Positions 24,001-32,100 of a stretch of 64,000 nt of DNA are shown here, piece by piece (within the stretch, counting starts at the first letter, position 1; each line of letters starts with the position of its first letter). Source of the DNA: Mytilus edulis. Taxonomy: Eukaryota > Mollusca > Bivalvia > Mytilida > Mytilidae. A program made the position numbers and the translations under genes. The DNA lies in the NCBI RefSeq assembly GCF_963676685.1, contig NC_092348.1:26015386-26079385 (forward strand), written 5' to 3'. The notes under the pieces are model-generated. The model had not been told where the DNA came from and searched no databases. It saw only the letters and a list, made by a program, of their open reading frames with translations.

Positions 24001-25149
24001 TGCATGTTAAAAACATGACTCAATGAGTCTTTCTAGTACACATTAGGGTATACCCATTTAACATCAACATGGAATTGGTCTGAATTTGTGTTCATTATCT
24101 TTTTGCAATTACAGTTTTAGCTCATTCTAAGGGAATTTACATAGAAAGTCTTAGTCATTTTCACTGAAATGCTGCAGTGCTGTGTATAGAGAATAATCAA
24201 AAGAAACATTAGTGCTTACATATTGTTATATTTGTCTTCACTGAATATATCTGTTTTTCAGTCAATGTTTTAAAGAAGCTATGGATAATCTTGGCAGTAT
24301 GAAACCAGAAGATAAAAAGTAAGAACTTTTTTGCCACTTTCAAAATATGCAGTTTTATTAATTTCAAAGATATTTTATGATAGACTAAAATGTTTACATC
24401 TTCTGACATCAGACTCAGACTTCTCTTGAACTGAATTTTTAATGTGCGTATTGTTAAGCGTTTACTTTTCCGCATTGGCTAGAGGTATAGGGGGAGGGTT
24501 GAGATCTCATAAACATGTTTAACCCCGCCGCATTTTTGCGCCTGTCCCAAGTCAGGAGCCTCTGGCCTTATTTAGTCTTGTATTATTTTAACTTTTAGTT
24601 TCTTGTGTACAATTTGGAGTTTAGTATGGTGTTCATTATCACTGAAATAGTATATATTTGTTTAGGGGCCAGCTGACGAACGACTCCGGGTGAGGGAATT
24701 TCTCATTGCATTGAAGACCTGTTGGTGACCTTCTGCTGTTGTCTGCTCTATGGTCGGGTTGTTGTCTCTTTGGCACATTCCCCATTTCCATTCTCAATTT
24801 TATTTTTATACCTTTGTTTGCCAACGATTTAAAAATGTGGATGTGTGTAACTTTTTTGTTTACTGAAATCATGTGTTTATTTATTTATAGATGATATAGT
24901 CAATTATGGTAGTAATTTCTTTAGATTATATATATTACAAATATAAAGAACAACATTAGAAAATGCTTGAAAGAACTTCAGGCTATTAATTTAATCTAGA
25001 TATAAAGAAACCATCATAATTGATTGCAACTTTTTTGCTTTTTTTGCAGACTGTTAGAAGATCTATTGAACAAATATAAATCACAGATGAAGTTTCAAAT
25101 GATGTGCTTCTATGGAGATAGTCTTCTTAGAAATTCTGTATCAGCATAA
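1..25149 (+). CDS. EXOC2: Exocyst complex component 2 (Sec5), C-terminal part, 17-18 exons
   Basis: EXOC2/Sec5 is a subunit of the octameric exocyst, which tethers secretory vesicles to the plasma membrane and is a RalA effector. The N-terminal Ral-binding IPT domain lies outside the window. Exons with matching phases and AG/GT borders: 355-467, 1881-1946, 3380-3421, 10266-10393, 11264-11317, 12287-12450, 14672-14793, 15522-15595, 17108-17191, 19230-19351, 20032-20101, 20847-20963, 21731-21872, 22644-22822, 23637-23698, 24262-24318, 25050-25149 (stop TAA 25147-25149). Bases 1-25 probably end the preceding exon (reads TSFFGQPW across the join). About 564 residues are joined; human EXOC2 has 924. 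Family matches I recognise: GDPAWECL, LPDLWKL, RLIIMLSNC, NPIVGAIEQ, GVRNYLKDVI, VHAEVF and the end KLLEDLLNKYKSQM. No break is seen in the coding exons. Introns of 0.3-6.8 kb carry most of the repeats listed below. Confidence 0.93.
488..735 (+). repeat. tRNA-derived SINE
   Basis: The head resembles a tRNA: TAGCCAAGTGG fits an A box and TGTTCGAGCTC fits a B box about 45 bases later. A central region with TTCCTCCAAATG and an ATAGCCAGTAGTGTTG-like tail follows. It lies in the EXOC2 intron after exon 355-467. I read it as a Pol III retroposon, not a tRNA gene, because the second half does not fold into a tRNA. Confidence 0.6.
736..1071 (-). repeat. Dispersed repeat starting CCCAACCTACGATAGTAGAG, minus-strand copy
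   Basis: Read on the minus strand, it begins with a conserved start near 1071, runs through a GTCCGTCCG-type stretch, then a segment about a protein-free 'AAAGTTTTTGGTCAAGG' block, and ends near TTCTTGTTCTG. The same order is found on the plus strand at 21381-21670 and 23135-23440, so this is one repeat family with three copies in EXOC2 introns. No ORF and no terminal inverted repeats were found. Confidence 0.7.
1082..1232 (+). repeat. SINE tail fragment
   Basis: The stretch with GGCACTCTGGCTTCCTCC and ATAGCCAATAGTGCTGTAAA matches the central/tail region of the SINE at 488-735 but lacks the tRNA-like head. It is probably a 5'-truncated copy. It sits directly after the inverted repeat-family copy at 736-1071. 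Confidence 0.5.
1257..1455. mobile_element. Short TIR element (MITE-like)
   Basis: Ends are TATACTGT at 1257 and ACAGTATA at 1455. The interior repeats the phrases 'cacgaaattaaaaccc' and 'catgaaat', and has no coding potential. It is a non-autonomous DNA element in an EXOC2 intron. Elements with similar ends are at 10789-11004 and 12628-12837. Confidence 0.45.
1460..3119. other. EXOC2 intron sequence around exon 1881-1946
   Basis: Apart from the 66-bp exon at 1881-1946, this stretch holds only AT-rich intron. Short ORFs here have no recognisable motif. No repeat boundary could be defined. Confidence 0.5.
3120..3310 (-). repeat. Dispersed tail-type repeat, minus strand
   Basis: The sequence with GGGCGAAAGATACCAGAGGG, ACTGACAACGCCATGAC and AAGCAACACAAACCCC recurs in related form at 36752-36965, and its beginning recurs near 63690. 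I interpret it as the 3' end of a retroelement family inserted in minus orientation just before the EXOC2 exon at 3380-3421. Confidence 0.5.
3592..5840. mobile_element. Large repeat element with TATACGACCGCA inverted ends and internal tandem blocks
   Basis: TTTATACGACCGCA (3592-3605) is mirrored by TGCGGTCGTATAAA (5799-5812); similarity to the second copy at 49192-50462 continues to about 5840, so the exact right end is uncertain. Inside are three tandem regions: about 160-bp units, with a GCAC block near 3680, 3840, 4001 and 4161; about 130-bp units around TTCTTTGATATGC, 4342-4745; and two about 160-bp units around GCCAATAACT, 4976-5225. A small palindromic patch built of ATTGTGCAATGG-like words is at 4826-4920. 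No transposase was seen. It lies in the long EXOC2 intron. Confidence 0.6.
6091..6807 (+). pseudogene. Reverse transcriptase C-terminal fragment, 238 residues (Penelope-like or related retroelement)
   Basis: The reading frame carries the RT catalytic signature YRYLDDIF near residue 22, followed by CPFLDLDI, a KIYNKTDDF block, PIVNFPFLDGY, YGVYISQLVRYARVC near 104-118 and KLLNQGYRYHKLL. This order is what I recall for a metazoan RT family related to Penelope-like elements. Fingers and upstream RT motifs are absent, so the copy is 5'-truncated; the frame is intact from its first ATG to the TAA. It sits in an EXOC2 intron and is followed by its own 3' region (6808-7326, continuing at 9119-9325 after an insertion). 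A decayed relative is on the minus strand at 60884-61032. RT assignment is firm; the family name is tentative. Confidence 0.75.
6808..9325 (+). mobile_element. 3' region of the RT element, split by an insertion (6808-7326 and 9119-9325)
   Basis: After the RT stop codon the sequence runs into GTTTAACCCCGCCACA, CCTGTCCCAAGTCAGGAGCC, CGTTTGTTTATGTGTTACAT and stops at 7326. It resumes at 9119 with ACATAAATAAGGCC and ends ATCATACCACATCTTC near 9325. The copy at 37195-37515 has both halves joined without interruption, which proves the split. Truncated copies of this tail are spread across the window on both strands. Confidence 0.7.
7327..9118 (+). mobile_element. Repeat element with terminal hairpins and three 500-bp internal repeats
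   Basis: The left end AGCTCACCTGGCCC, AAA, GGGCCAAGTGAGCT can fold on itself. The right end has AGGCTC-TTGA-GAGCCT followed by CTAG. Inside, a unit of about 500 bp starting TTTACAAAAATCTTCTCC occurs at 7411, 7915 and 8415, with a decayed fourth start near 8900. It is inserted in the RT-element tail. A 3' hairpin followed by CTAG recalls Helitron ends, but the TC start and A/T target site are not clean. A truncated copy is at 42358-43030. Confidence 0.6.
9554..10000 (-). pseudogene. LINE retrotransposon ORF2 C-terminal fragment with CCHC-like knuckle
   Basis: The 148-residue frame has a block FRFGVAPLKIETGRYE followed by the cysteine-histidine pattern CCFMCKNKIEDEKHVFTLC. This pattern is typical of the C-terminal end of non-LTR retrotransposon polyproteins. 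The RT and endonuclease domains are absent, so this is a 3' remnant. A second remnant of the same kind is at 32138-32405, also minus strand. It is in the intron before EXOC2 exon 10266-10393. Confidence 0.65.
10789..11004. mobile_element. MITE-like element with ACTGTGGA ends
   Basis: ACTGTGGATTCAT near 10789 is mirrored by ATGACTCCACAGT near 11004. The interior includes GCCAAAGTCTGCA, which recurs at about 15315 in a related, more decayed copy. It has no ORF of interest and lies in an EXOC2 intron. Confidence 0.4.
12628..12837. mobile_element. MITE with TACTGTAAATTCA ends
   Basis: TACTGTAAATTCATAAATTA at the left is mirrored by TAATTTCTAAATTTACAGTA at the right, giving 210 bp with TA at both edges. 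The interior has 'attgccaca' and 'tcgcattttg' words. A relative is at 44753-44955. It lies 180 bp after EXOC2 exon 12287-12450. Confidence 0.6.
12989..14222. mobile_element. TTAA-flanked (piggyBac-like) non-autonomous element hosting a hAT insertion
   Basis: GGGCATATATC at the left edge follows TTAA (12985-12988), and CGTATGCCC at the right edge precedes TTAA (14223-14226). TTAA duplication is the hallmark of piggyBac elements. Inverted ends match for about seven bases (GGGCATA). The interior is interrupted by the hAT element at 13171-14201; without it the element would be only about 200 bp. Its right-hand TTAA is shared with the next element. Confidence 0.55.
13171..14201. mobile_element. 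Non-autonomous hAT element with perfect 8-bp target duplication
   Basis: The ends are CAGGGCTTCCAAAA and TTTTGGAAGCCCTG. The flanks CTGTAACT (13163-13170) and CTGTAACT (14202-14209) are an exact 8-bp target-site duplication, as expected for hAT elements. Sub-terminal GCCGGACATTT and GTCCGG words also mirror each other. Length is 1031 bp. No transposase motif was found in its short frames. Confidence 0.85.
14227..14625. mobile_element. TTAA-flanked MITE with 18-20 bp inverted ends (piggyBac-like)
   Basis: GGATGTACTTAGGTGAGG at the left is mirrored by CCTCACCTAAGTAAATCC at the right with one mismatch. TTAA stands on both sides (14223-14226 and 14626-14629). The 399-bp interior is non-coding. 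It ends 46 bp before EXOC2 exon 14672-14793, close to the branch-point region of that intron. Confidence 0.8.
15238..15430. mobile_element. Decayed relative of the 10789-11004 element
   Basis: The words TGTGGATTCAGTTATTT, AAATTTTGCCAAAGTCTGCA and ATTTGCCTGTAACTACAAA recur in the same order as at 10789-11004. The ends are poorly conserved. It is in an EXOC2 intron. Confidence 0.35.
15776..17107 (+). repeat. Tandem array of duplicated EXOC2 3' splice sites (29-bp unit)
   Basis: The unit is 29 bp: TTATGTTACAG followed by CCAGCATTATTTTAACAT. It reproduces the acceptor and first 12 bases of EXOC2 exon 17108-17191. Copies end in TACAG near 15823, 15876, 15906, 15935, 15964, 15993, 16022, 17078 and 17107 (the last is the real acceptor). 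The copy near 15824 keeps about 35 bases resembling the exon start, with changes. A hAT-like element (16032-17052) interrupts the array. Confidence 0.8.
16032..17052. mobile_element. TIR element CAGACCTGCCAACT, 1021 bp, inserted in the splice-site array
   Basis: Ends are CAGACCTGCCAACT and AGTTGGCAGGTCTG, perfect inverted repeats of 14 bases. The target duplication is GCATTA (16026-16031 and 17053-17058), six bases. The first part is rich in CCCGATTTT and a TATCGGGAT-type palindrome. The TIR style is hAT-like, but the 6-bp duplication is shorter than the usual 8, so the superfamily is open. No transposase was recognised. Confidence 0.8.
17280..17575 (-). repeat. RT-element tail, minus-strand copy, decayed
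   Basis: GATTGCCAATGAGACAA, CCTTCAATAATGAGCAAA, GGCTATAAAAGGCCAC and GAATGTGGCAGGGTTTA are the reverse complement of the tail at 37195-37515. Divergence is higher than in other copies. It is in the intron after EXOC2 exon 17108-17191. Confidence 0.6.
17896..19045. repeat. 30-bp minisatellite, 38 copies
   Basis: The unit is TGAACCTTTGGTCACCAATA plus a 10-base variable end, either GTCTGGAGAT (type A) or TTCTAGAGCT (type B). The order of ends from 17901 is A B A A' A B A B A' B A A A A B A H A A B A A A A B A A A B A B A B A B A B' A'', where A', H, B' and A'' are single- or two-base variants. Because 30 is divisible by three, long open frames exist on both strands (about 380 residues each). 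These are by-products and not genes. The array is in an EXOC2 intron. Confidence 0.95.
19634..19757. mobile_element. Short GGCGGATCC-type TIR element
   Basis: The left end reads AGGCAGATCTAGGGGG and the right end TGGATCCGCCACTG. The interior has GACTGGAGCGGGCCCC. Relatives with the same ends are at 30937-31059 and, longer, at 56744-57563. It is in an EXOC2 intron. Confidence 0.6.
20261..20396. mobile_element. Foldback element (inverted repeat, about 136 bp)
   Basis: AGAATTCAAATAGAGAAAAA pairs with TTTTTCGATATTTAAATTCT with a few mismatches. An inner pair, CTGAACAACAC and GTGTTGTTCAG, continues the stem. It is in the EXOC2 intron after exon 20032-20101. Confidence 0.6.
21030..21250 (+). repeat. 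RT-element tail, plus-strand copy, variant
   Basis: TGTGCCTGTCCTAAGTCAGG, GAGCCTGTAATTAAGTGGTT, TTTTTATAGCTTGCTGTCCG and TTGTTGAAGGCTGTATTAAG match the tail family in order. It is a divergent subfamily, with a relative at 50600-50750. It lies in an EXOC2 intron. Confidence 0.6.
21381..21670 (+). repeat. CCCAACCTACGATAGTAGAG repeat, plus copy 1
   Basis: It begins with ATGCCCAACCTACGATAGTA, includes CGTCCGTTCGTCCGCTCG, AAAGTTTTTGGACAAGG, TTTCACGGTCCACTGAACAT and ends near TTTTTGTTCTGA. It is the same family as 736-1071 (minus) and 23135-23440 (plus). It ends 60 bp before EXOC2 exon 21731-21872. Confidence 0.75.
23135..23440 (+). repeat. CCCAACCTACGATAGTAGAG repeat, plus copy 2, with TCCG microsatellite
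   Basis: This copy begins ATGCCCCACCTACGATAGTA and carries a run of CCGT/TCCG tetranucleotides at about 23182-23230. It continues through TTTCACGGTCCACTGAACAT to TTCTTGTTATGA. It is in the EXOC2 intron between exons 22644-22822 and 23637-23698. Confidence 0.75.
24391..24806 (+). repeat. Second tail-type repeat (family 2), plus strand
   Basis: It starts ACATCTTCTGACATCAGACT, passes GTTTAACCCCGCCGCATTTT and CCTGTCCCAAGTCAGGAGCC, and ends CCCCATTTCCATTCTCAATT. A nearly identical copy is at 40430-40840 and partial minus copies are at 33905-34045 and 63470-63600. The block GTTTAACCCCGCC through CAGGAGCCT is shared with the RT-element tail, so both are likely 3' ends of related retroelements. Confidence 0.7.
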
Positions 25150-25446
25150 AATTGTGTGAAGCAAAACTTTATAGACATGATGATATGTTATGATTAAAGT
25201 GGATCTAAATATTTGATGTTTCACTCAGAACAAAATAGTGTTTAGGATTATTACATGTGATGCCAGAAAAACAATATTTTCGTACTGGTATGTCAGAGAA
25301 TGTGACAGAAACCTTTTAAAGGTTTTATAAATGGAAACAAAAATTTATAGTGCAACTAATGAATAGACAACCAATAGGAATATTGCAATGGTTCATGGTT
25401 AGAAATGACAGAAAATGTCTTTATATCTTATATAGTGCTTACATAA

Positions 25447-25560
25447 CTGATGTATGATTATGATGATTATGATTGTATCATGATTATGATGATTATGATT
25501 GAATCATGATTATGATGATATCATGATTGAATCATGATTATGATGATATCATGATTATAA
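25447..25560. repeat. GATTATGAT microsatellite in EXOC2 3' UTR
   Basis: Imperfect repeats of GATTATGATGATTATGATTG with ATCATGATT interspersions. It is about 300 bp after the EXOC2 stop, in the probable 3' untranslated region. Confidence 0.85.
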
Positions 25561-25759
25561 GTTGCCAATTTTCAGGTTTTTACATATGATAGATTAGTTG
25601 TTAAAATTGGGTTAATTCTTAGTTACTGGTCTAATATGTCTTGTTGAAGTTTGTGAAGAATACAGTTATACTGGCACAAAGTTTACATGTATCATTTATT
25701 TAGTTATGAATTAAGCCATGATATTTATCCCAATAATAAGAGTTGGCATTTATTGAAGT

Positions 25760-25922
25760 ACAGTGAAACCTGTTTTAAGAGAACACTTAGGGAGAACAAT
25801 ACATTGGTCTCTTATGACAGGTGGTCTTTTAAAACAGGTTCAAACTATATGAAATGTACTACAGAATGTTCTAAAATGTATGGTCTTATAACACAGGTGG
25901 TCTCTAAAGCAGGTTTGACTGT
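25760..25922. mobile_element. Short MITE with CAGTGAAACCTG ends in EXOC2 3' UTR
   Basis: ACAGTGAAACCTGTTTTAA at the left is mirrored by GCAGGTTTGACTGT at the right. Internal copies of 'ggtggtct' and 'aacaggttcaaac' repeat the end sequence. No ORF of note. It lies just upstream of the candidate polyadenylation signal. Confidence 0.6.
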
Positions 25923-25927
25923 TTATT

Positions 25928-25933
25928 AATAAA
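25928..25933 (+). promoter_or_regulatory. EXOC2: Candidate EXOC2 polyadenylation signal AATAAA
   Basis: AATAAA lies 779 bp after the EXOC2 stop and is followed by a T-rich stretch (CATTTTAACCTTTTATTTTC). Other signals further on are possible; cDNA would be needed to choose. Confidence 0.4.
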
Positions 25934-27084
25934 GTTCATTTTAACCTTTTATTTTCAATTAAAGGAATGAATATGCATGTAATAATTCTGAATTTACGAT
26001 ATGAACATCAAAAGAAATTTCTGTAATATAAGTCTTGTAAAGGCGATATCTTATGTATGCTCACCTTGGGCTTATGTTTGAGGATCGGATGATAAGTCTC
26101 GAATAAACACGATTGAAACTAAATATTACCCAAAACATATGATATGTGTAAATAATACAATTAAGAGATATTGAAGTAGACTTAAAAATATTATCTCATT
26201 GTTCAACATTATAAAGTTTATTTTGCAGATTAATTTAATTGTTTGATTTATATGTTTTGCATTGTTAATGTATTTTGCCTGTGGTGCATCTAAAATATGT
26301 GCAATATATTTATTAAAGTCTTTTATAACACCAGTTGTCTTGTGTTTGTTTAAGCATGTTATAACACCTACCTGTATTGTCTTACAGCATTTTGTAAAAA
26401 AAAATGTAGAGCTTTTTTGATGCACTAAATTCTGCAATTTAAACATTTTTCTTGCCAGATCTGCTAAATGTAAGAAATGTATGTACAATTCCAAGGACAG
26501 AAGAGTAATTAACCCAGGCACTACCAGAGACACTACAAAATTAAGACTGCAACCAAATGAAAAAAATTAACCCTATATAACTATTATAAACTATTCAAGA
26601 CAAACAGTCAACAAATAAAGACTGAAATAGATAGGTAGTTATATGCCAACACAGGAGTATTAGAAGACTTATGTTAACACAGGAGTATCAGAAACCAGGA
26701 TGGTATCTCACTTATTCAATAATCAGAAGGCTATGCTGTAAGTAACTCTAGATAACATACAGGTCCATACTGATGTCATGGATGTTTTCACTTTATTTTA
26801 TCAGAAAAAACAATCCATTGATGCTTAAAGAGAAATTATTGAATATTTGATTAATTAATTCTGTAATCAAAGTATATAGGAAGATGTGGTGTGAGTGCCA
26901 ATGAGACAACTCGCCATCCAAATAACAATATGTTCATTTAATTTTAAAGATCTGTAAACATGCTTCACTTATTTAATGGATGCATAGTTTATTTCAATTT
27001 AGATTGAAATAATTTCAATGTAGGCACAAACCTTCCACTTTTGCCTATCTAATTAGCCACATGTTGTTAAAAAAAAAGAGTTGC
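25934..27084. other. Intergenic region after EXOC2
   Basis: No gene is recognised. A 135-codon minus frame at 26126-26533 has no known motif. A short minus-strand RT-tail fragment is at 26880-26920 (GTGCCAATGAGACAACT). Confidence 0.4.
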
Positions 27085-27860
27085 CGAAAAGGTTACCAAC
27101 TACTTGAGTAAGAGCTACCAACAAGGCTACCTATTACTTGTACAAGAGCAAGAGCTACCAACAGCGTTAACAATAACTTGAACAAGAGCTAACAACATGG
27201 TTACCAAGTACTTGAACAAGAGCTACCAACCGGGTAACCAATTATTTGAACAGGATCTACCAACAGGGTTACCAACAACTTGAACAAGAGCAACAAACAG
27301 CTTACCAATTTTGTGACCAAGAGCTACCAACAGGGGTTACCAATTACTTGATCAAGAGCTACCAACAGGGGTTACCAATTACTTGATCAAGAGCTAACAA
27401 CAGGGGTTACCAATTACTTGATCAAGAGCTACCAACAGGGGTTACCAATTACTTGATCAAGAGCTACCAACAGGGTAACAAATTACTTGATCAAGAGCTA
27501 CCAAATACGTTACCAATTACTTGAACAAGAGCTAACTACCAGGTTACCAATTATTTGAACAAGAGCTACCAACAGGGGTAACCAATCACTTGATCAAGGG
27601 CTGCAAAATGGGTTACCAACTACTTGAACAAGAGCTACATTCAGGGTAAACCAAAAAGTTGTGCATAACTTTTCCAAGAGCTACCAATATGGTTAACAAC
27701 TACACGAATAAGAGCGACCAACAAGGTTACCAACTACTTGAACAAGAGCTTGCAACAGAGATACAGATAACTTGAACAAGAGCAACTAATAAGGTTACTT
27801 ATTACTTGATTAAGGGCTACCAACTGGGTTACCAACTACTTGACCAAGAGCTACCAACAG

Positions 27861-28991
27861 CAGGCGCGTAGCTCCCTATACGCTAACACGCAGTTGCGTG
27901 CACATCGATTCGGCATGCAAAAAAAAATGGCAAAATAAAAATTTATAAATTGAATGTTAAAGGAAACACCTATGTTGTCACTTTTTTAATTGATGAAATA
28001 TCATTAAAGAACGGCATTTGGTTTCAAAATAAAAGTTTTATTGGAGGTTATGACAAAATCGGACAGTAACTTGTATCTCAGTTTACAAGATTTAAATTTG
28101 TAATACTCAGCCTAAGACATGTAGTTTTGGAGCAAATTTTACAATGTACGATTCATCAGTTTGGAATGAGATGTACCAATAATTAGAATTATCAGAACCC
28201 TTCGATATTGTTGAAAATATGCAGAGGCGTTGTGGTCGACAGGCTACCAGAGCCAATCACCCTCATGACCCTGCAAACACGCCAAAACAGTATTTGAAAG
28301 TCTCATTATATTTTGCTTCATATACCATATGATAAGGGAACTAGAGACTGAGTGGAGTCGCGTCTAGTATAATCAGAAAAATCGCTTCTTTGCGCTGTAT
28401 CTGCTTCGTCGTGTTGTGGGAAATATAATAAACGAACAAATCTCAACATTGTCTTAGATATACGAAACTGACCTGGCATGTAATTTTGACAAATTCAATT
28501 GGGAGGTTGCGAGTCGATGACGAACACGTACGCTGGTTAATAACATATCACGAGTGCTGCCATGGAGATCTATCAGTTTAAGTACGTATATGTTGAAAAC
28601 AAATGTACGATCAACAATGTGAACAACGGCAGTTACTAGCATTACTGCATATTCATTGGGATTTCAGTGAAAGTAATAGAGAAGTTTGTCTCTGCCTAGA
28701 CCCACAGAGCATATTGTGGACAATTTTGAGTAAATTCAGATTTTGGCCAATTTTGAGTAAATTCACAAAATATGTGTTGTTTATGTATTACTCTATTCAG
28801 AAGATTTATTAATAGTTTTACATTCATAAATGTTTTATAAGTCCTATCGACATAATATAGCTCCTCTTTTAACCGTTCTATGACCGAAAACCGAAAAAAA
28901 AAATTCTGCATAAAAGGGTCCCAAATATTTTTCGCCTCGCTCCGCTCGCCGGTAGTTGCTTGCACATCGTTTCATTCTAGCTACGCCCCTG
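27861..28991 (+). mobile_element. Decayed hAT transposon (CAGGCGCGTAGCT ends) with transposase relics
   Basis: The ends are CAGGCGCGTAGCT and AGCTACGCCCCTG, 12 of 13 bases matching as inverted repeats. AACAG (27856-27860, 28992-28996) flanks both sides. Two plus-strand peptide relics are family-typical: RRCGRQATRANHP followed by TPKQYLKVSLYF (28225-28310), and LLALLHIHWDFSE (28633-28671). Both recall hAT transposases of the DUF4371 / THAP-domain-kinase-repressor-like group. Stops and frame changes make it inactive. The 5-bp flanking match is shorter than the hAT norm of 8. Confidence 0.75.
28219..28332 (+). pseudogene. hAT transposase fragment
   Basis: The frame from ATG at 28219 to TGA at 28330-28332 encodes a 37-residue piece with CGRQATRANHP and TPKQYL, a conserved block of DUF4371-type hAT transposases (usual form CGRQTxRxN then TPEEYY). 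Further conserved transposase sequence appears at 28633-28671 in a different frame context. It is inside the element 27861-28991. Confidence 0.65.
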
Positions 28992-29186
28992 AACAGGGTT
29001 ACCAATTACTTGAACAAGAGCTACATTCAGGGTAAACCAACAAGTTGTGCATAACTTGACCAAGAGCTACCAACATGGTTACCAATTACTTGACCAAATA
29101 AATAAAGTAATAGACAATACATATACAAGTTGGAAGACATGAGTAAAAGTAATTTAAAAGGTGTAATATTTTTAATTGTATAATTA

Positions 29187-32100
29187 TTAATCATCATCAT
29201 CTATTGATTTGATAGTCATCAACAGCTGTCTGAGAGGTTGTTTTGGTGTAGAGGTGCACAGTAAACCTTCCTCAAAATCAAAAGGTATATGATACTTGTC
29301 TTTGAGAGGTGTGTGAAATTCACTAGGTTTTGAAACTTTCTCCTCCTTTTTTGTAGTATGGCGTTCATTTGAATCTTCCATAGAAGCACTTGTAACTAAA
29401 GCTTTGTTTTCATGAAGATGATCTTCTTTGTTCATTTCACAATCTTTGGAGAGATCTTTTCCTGTTAAAAGAATAACATTTTAGTATAATAATTCAAATT
29501 CATCAATAAGTGGATTTTTTTTCAGGTCATCTTGACCTAGCCAATTATTTTATATATTGTTCAATTATAAACATTATAAAACTAAAGATCAATCTGGTAA
29601 CTTTGCTTGTGCACACTGCTTTTTTCTTTTGTATCAAACTTTGAATAGATCTATGCCTCACTGCCAATCATGTTAAAGGTATGATTTGCATAGTCAAACC
29701 AATTTGGTCACATTGAAAGACATTTTAGAGAATCGTTAGTACAATTTATTTGGAAAAAAGATGGGACTTATAGCGCCAGCTTTGTAATCAAAATGTATAT
29801 GATTATTGCCAATTTTGGCGACAAATAATTCAACCCTAGTGAACTGGTAAAAAAAATCAGAGACGGTGCCTTTGCAGTGGTCGTATTAAATTCACTTTTG
29901 AAATAAACCCCTCTAAAGACTCTTTCTTGACAAGGATTTAGTTATTTGGCAACAGTATCGTGGCTCACTTCTCTTATGTTTCTTTTCATTTTAACACCAC
30001 CAATACTATTATTTTCTAAGGAATCGGTACAGTCCACTAAGTTTTTCACAAAAATGAGCTGTTCAGAAAATAAATTAGGCGAAGTCATAAATCTGTCGCG
30101 AAATTTGGCTATATACGATGTCGACACCAAAACATCCTCTTGTGATGGTTTTCTCAAATGTCTCCTGTATGCATTATGCCGCCCAGGAACATGCCGTCCG
30201 TTCCCTATAAGCTGACTTTTGAAAATACGTTGAATTTTACTGAAACAATTTACTTTGTTATTTCCTTGTGTATATCAAATAAAATTTGACTTTATTGTGA
30301 CCTTTGTACATGCACTGCATGTTGTTGTATTTCAATTACACGGAAGCTCAATATTACATTCTAGTACGTCATATCTGAAATATTTATATTTGAGGCAGAT
30401 AGTAAACACAAGATGGCCCGAGATAAACAAGCTTGAATTAAATAATGTTTTAGTAATACATTTGGTTCTCTGCTTCCTTGAATAAATTAATACCTGTCGT
30501 TTTCCGCCGCCTTCTTTTCCATTTGAAGAAGACAACAGTGACCACAATAATAATAAACAGGAACACCAAACATCCTGCAATTATTCCCGCCAAAACAGGT
30601 GTAGAGAGTAGTTCAGTAGTTGTCTGCTGACGATTACAAATGTTCTCATCGCTGTTGTCGCCACAGTTGTCAATTGTGTTGCAAAGATCGGTGTCCTGAA
30701 TGCATCCGGAGTTAGCACATGTGTACTCGTATGGGCCACATCCTACAAAAGTTTAAAAAAAAAAACATGATAAAGATAAAAGATGGAGTTGTTAGCAAAC
30801 AATGTAAAAGATTAACCTAAAACTTATCATCATTAGATAAAAGCACAATGTTTGTACAATGATATATATATTCATAAATGTCTCCCGGGTCGAAATACCA
30901 TAAATAATAGGACTCTTTCGAGATATAAATCCTCCATAGGCGGATCCAGGGGGCTGGGGGCCGGCCCCCTTTCCACGCCGGAGAAAATAAAATTGGTTAA
31001 TTATATAGGTAATCACTGAATGGGACTGGAGCCCCCCTTTATGAGTGGGTCCGCCACTGTTAAGACTCATACCTCGCTACGATATTACCATATTTATGGA
31101 TCCATATCTCCCAAAACAGATTCTTTATCCCTATTCCAATTTGACTTACAAATCGCTGAAACTGTTTCCCAAGCATTAGAATGAACTAATCAAAACTCTT
31201 CTGACCGATTTCAGTCTTCGTGCTTCTTTTAGAGCCTTTATGAAAATAAGACAATTTGGAATAATTGCTATTGAGACATCTATCTGTTCATCAGAGACGT
31301 ACAAGTAGAAGTTACTGTAGGTATCGTACGGCCTTCAACGATGAACAACACCCATACCACATATCAGAGACATATATTTACGTGTATGTCTCTGCACATA
31401 TTAAGCTATATATAAAACTACAAATTAATGTATTTTTAACAATTCAAACGAGAACTCTAGCGGGAAGAATTATGTGCCAAAAAATAAAAATGATAAACAA
31501 TATAAACAGCGACAACTACTGAATTGCTAGCTCCTGACTTGGGATAGACGCATACGGAATGTGCCGGGGTTAAACGAGTTTGCGCCCCCTAAATACCCAA
31601 AGGCAAGTTTTGTCCCTGAAAAAAAAATGAACACGATGTTTTATTAAGGTATGTCTAAGTTAACACATGTTAAGTGACAAGTCAGTCATGTGTCTTAACC
31701 TGGGACTGTGGTGTAATAGCACCATTAGAACAAAATTGTATAAATCATTGACAATCATACCACATCTCCTTATTTTTATAACATATAGCATGAGTTAAAT
31801 AGGGCTTAACTCATCAGATCGATACAAATCCGATTATCGCTGAAAGCTATTTTAAACCCAGTAAAATTTCATGTAAACAAATTATAAAAATCATGAATCT
31901 AAGACAAAAATATTAGAATACATCCAACTTCCAGTAGATTTAGTGTAAATATTGCTCTTTTCGGATGGTATTGTATGGCAGTAGGAATACGAGTCAGAGG
32001 AGTCAGATATAAATCAAACTTTTTATTGCCATATAAACCAACTTATACGATTTGTGACAAAAACAACATTAACATAATGACAATAAAAACGCATGTACAG

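Larger units (their letters stand above)
27085..29100. repeat. 35-bp minisatellite, split by a hAT insertion (27085-27860 and 28992-29100)
   Basis: The unit is about 34-36 bp: GAGCTACCAACAGGGGTTAC followed by CAATTACTTGATCAA. More than 20 copies run from 27085 to 27860; the best conserved are at 27310-27480. The array resumes after the transposon at 28992 with ACAGGGTTACCAATTACTTG and ends near 29100. Confidence 0.9.

Noticed and set aside
26126..26533. 135-residue minus-strand frame after EXOC2
   Set aside because: No domain, no splice context and low-complexity hydrophobic composition; probably chance in AT-rich DNA.
27085..27860. CRISPR-like array (regular repeats)
   Set aside because: The spacers are not unique: the whole 35-bp unit repeats, and the host is an animal.
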